From the NCBI GenBank assembly GCA_017631215.1, contig JAGBTR010000311.1, positions 1 through 6,160 of the forward strand: DNA of 6,160 nucleotides, in the 5' to 3' direction. The stretch comes from Clostridia bacterium (GTDB taxonomy: Bacteria; Bacillota; Clostridia; Oscillospirales; CAG-272). Made by a program: the position numbers and the translations under genes. Below the pieces are notes generated by a model that had not been told where the DNA came from, searched no databases, and saw only the letters and a program-made list of their open reading frames with translations. The number at the start of each line of letters is the position of its first letter. The first letter of the stretch is position 1. Positions 4,816 through 6,160 of the stretch are shown one piece after another.

Positions 4816-6160
4816 ATGAACGACTACGTCATCCACGGCTTTGAGCCGAAGCAGGTATTTGAATTTTTCGAGCAGATCAGCGCCATCCCCCGCGGCTCGG
4901 GCAACGAGCAAGGGATTGCCGACTATCTGGAACGCTTTGCACGTGAGCGCGGACTTGATTACGTCCGAGATGCTAACAATAATCTGCTCATCAAAAAACA
5001 CGCGACCCAGGGCAGAGAGAACGAGGCTCCGCTCTTGTTTCAGGGACATACCGATATGGTGTGTGAGAAAAACGGTGACGTGGCGCACGATTTCGAGCAC
5101 GACGGCATTCGCCTGATCCAACACGGCAACGAGTTGACCGCCGACGGCACCACGCTGGGCGCGGACAACGGCATCGCCGTGGCGATGATGATGGCAATGC
5201 TGGACGGCGTGATGCCGAGCCATCCCGCCATCGAGTGTCTGTTCACCACCGAGGAGGAGACGGGAATGGGCGGCGCGATCGCCTTTGACTATTCGCTCCT
5301 GACCGCGCGGCATATGGTCAACCTCGACAGCGAGGAGGAGCACGTTGTGACGGTCGGCTGTGCGGGCGGTATCCGCAGTGATCTGGATATCCCCATTGCC
5401 AAGGAGCCGATCGGTGCGCGTGAGCTTTGCCGCGTGCGGCTGACGGGACTTGGCGGCGGTCACAGCGGCGCCGATATCCATACGGGTAGACAGAGCGCCA
5501 ATCTGCTGCTCGGTCGTCTGCTTGCCTCGCTTGCTCCCGACGTTCGTCTTGTGAGCGTCGAGGGCGGCTCCAAGGATAATGCCATCACGCGTGAGGCCGA
5601 GGCCGTGATCGCGGTGCCGAGTGTGGCAATGGCGAGTATGCGCCTTTTGATGCTGGGCGACGAGATCGCAGGCGAGCTGGTCAAGGCCGACGAGGGCTGT
5701 CACATTGCCTGCGAGCGTCTGACCGAGGACGAGGCGGCATCGGTGGATGCCGTGATGGATGAGACGACCACCTCGCGCGTGCTGGGTGTGTTGTCCAATG
5801 CGCCCTGCGGTGTACTGGCGATGAGCGCGGAGGTCGAGGGGCTGGTCGAATACTCGCGCAACCTCGGCATTCTTCGCACCACGGAAGCCAGCGTGCGTAT
5901 GACCTTCACCTCGCGCGCCTCGCGTGAGAGCCGTTTGGACGGTACGGTCACCGCGCTCGATGCGCTGGCGCGTGCGGTCGGCGGCACGGTCGGCCACCAC
6001 AGCCGCTATCCCGGTTGGGAGTACGCCCCCGTCTCGCCTCTGCGTGACGCTTACCGTGAGGCGTACCGCGCCGTCTGCGGCAAGGAGATGACCGTTGTGG
6101 CCATCCACGCCGGTCTTGAGTGCGGTTATATCAAAAAGCAGATCAACGATATGGACATCA
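4816..6160 (+). CDS. pepD: PepD-type M20 beta-Ala-His/Xaa-His dipeptidase (3' end outside window)
   Basis: This is a cytosolic, non-specific, di-metal dipeptidase of peptidase family M20 (PepD, subfamily M20C), which splits dipeptides to free amino acids in peptide turnover. The 448 visible codons cover most of a family of about 485 residues. Expected active-site residues are present: metal ligand and catalytic aspartate in H78-T-D80, the bridging D117 in GADNGI, the catalytic and metal glutamates in the E146-E147-E148 run before TGMGG (by spacing, 147/148), and metal ligand D171 in NLDSEE. The lid/dimerisation domain shows GGGHSGADIHTGR (from residue 213), and the C-terminal catalytic part shows HAGLECG (431-437). 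The last metal-binding histidine lies beyond the window and could not be checked. The start is supported by AAAGGA 7 bases upstream and by alignment of the N-terminal region (FFEQISAIPRGSGNE). It is likely co-transcribed with mreB. The exact substrate range is unknown. Confidence 0.95.
   Translation, partial: MNDYVIHGFEPKQVFEFFEQISAIPRGSGNEQGIADYLERFARERGLDYVRDANNNLLIKKHATQGRENEAPLLFQGHTDMVCEKNGDVAHDFEHDGIRLIQHGNELTADGTTLGADNGIAVAMMMAMLDGVMPSHPAIECLFTTEEETGMGGAIAFDYSLLTARHMVNLDSEEEHVVTVGCAGGIRSDLDIPIAKEPIGARELCRVRLTGLGGGHSGADIHTGRQSANLLLGRLLASLAPDVRLVSVEGGSKDNAITREAEAVIAVPSVAMASMRLLMLGDEIAGELVKADEGCHIACERLTEDEAASVDAVMDETTTSRVLGVLSNAPCGVLAMSAEVEGLVEYSRNLGILRTTEASVRMTFTSRASRESRLDGTVTALDALARAVGGTVGHHSRYPGWEYAPVSPLRDAYREAYRAVCGKEMTVVAIHAGLECGYIKKQINDMDI

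Noticed and set aside
3652..6108. Very long open frame on the - strand (818 codons) opposite mreB and pepD
   Set aside because: It lies in exact register with two clearly recognised genes, its translation is rich in His, Arg, Asp and Ala as expected for the complement of such codons, and it matches no family I know. It is a by-product of codon bias.

Overview
The window looks like a stretch of core chromosome from a GC-rich member of the Firmicutes, most plausibly a clostridial gut-type anaerobe (Oscillospiraceae/Ruminococcaceae-like). The evidence is a RecD2-type helicase without RecBC, a ComF protein, an MreB/Mbl homologue, strong AAGGGGG and GAGGAGG ribosome binding sites, sigma-A promoters in AT-rich gaps and intrinsic terminators. 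The genus cannot be fixed from this sequence alone. All recognised genes lie on the + strand.

The layout shows three likely transcription units. Unit 1 (1-2821) holds the 3' part of recD2, entering from beyond the left edge, and comF, which starts one base after the recD2 stop. It ends in a hairpin plus T-tract. Unit 2 (2839-3588) is a single lipoprotein gene. It has its own near-consensus promoter (TTGACA, 17 bp, TATACT), a strong ribosome binding site and its own terminator. Unit 3 (3610 to beyond the right edge) has a good sigma-A promoter, then an MreB-family actin gene and, 27 bases later, pepD. pepD is an M20 dipeptidase gene that runs off the right edge.

Functionally, unit 1 is a DNA helicase paired with a phosphoribosyltransferase-fold protein linked to DNA uptake in other bacteria. 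Unit 2 is an exported, membrane-anchored protein of unknown function. Unit 3 pairs a cell-shape cytoskeletal protein with a cytosolic dipeptidase. No stretch over 300 bases lacks a gene: the only gaps are 2789-2916 (terminator plus promoter) and 3547-3699 (terminator plus promoter). I saw no tRNA, rRNA, CRISPR array, insertion sequence or phage gene.

I did not find a clearly new multi-gene system. The points most worth a second look are the self-contained lipoprotein cassette with repeat-rich promoter DNA, the membrane-helix-like N-terminal extension on a solitary MreB, and the mreB-pepD pairing.
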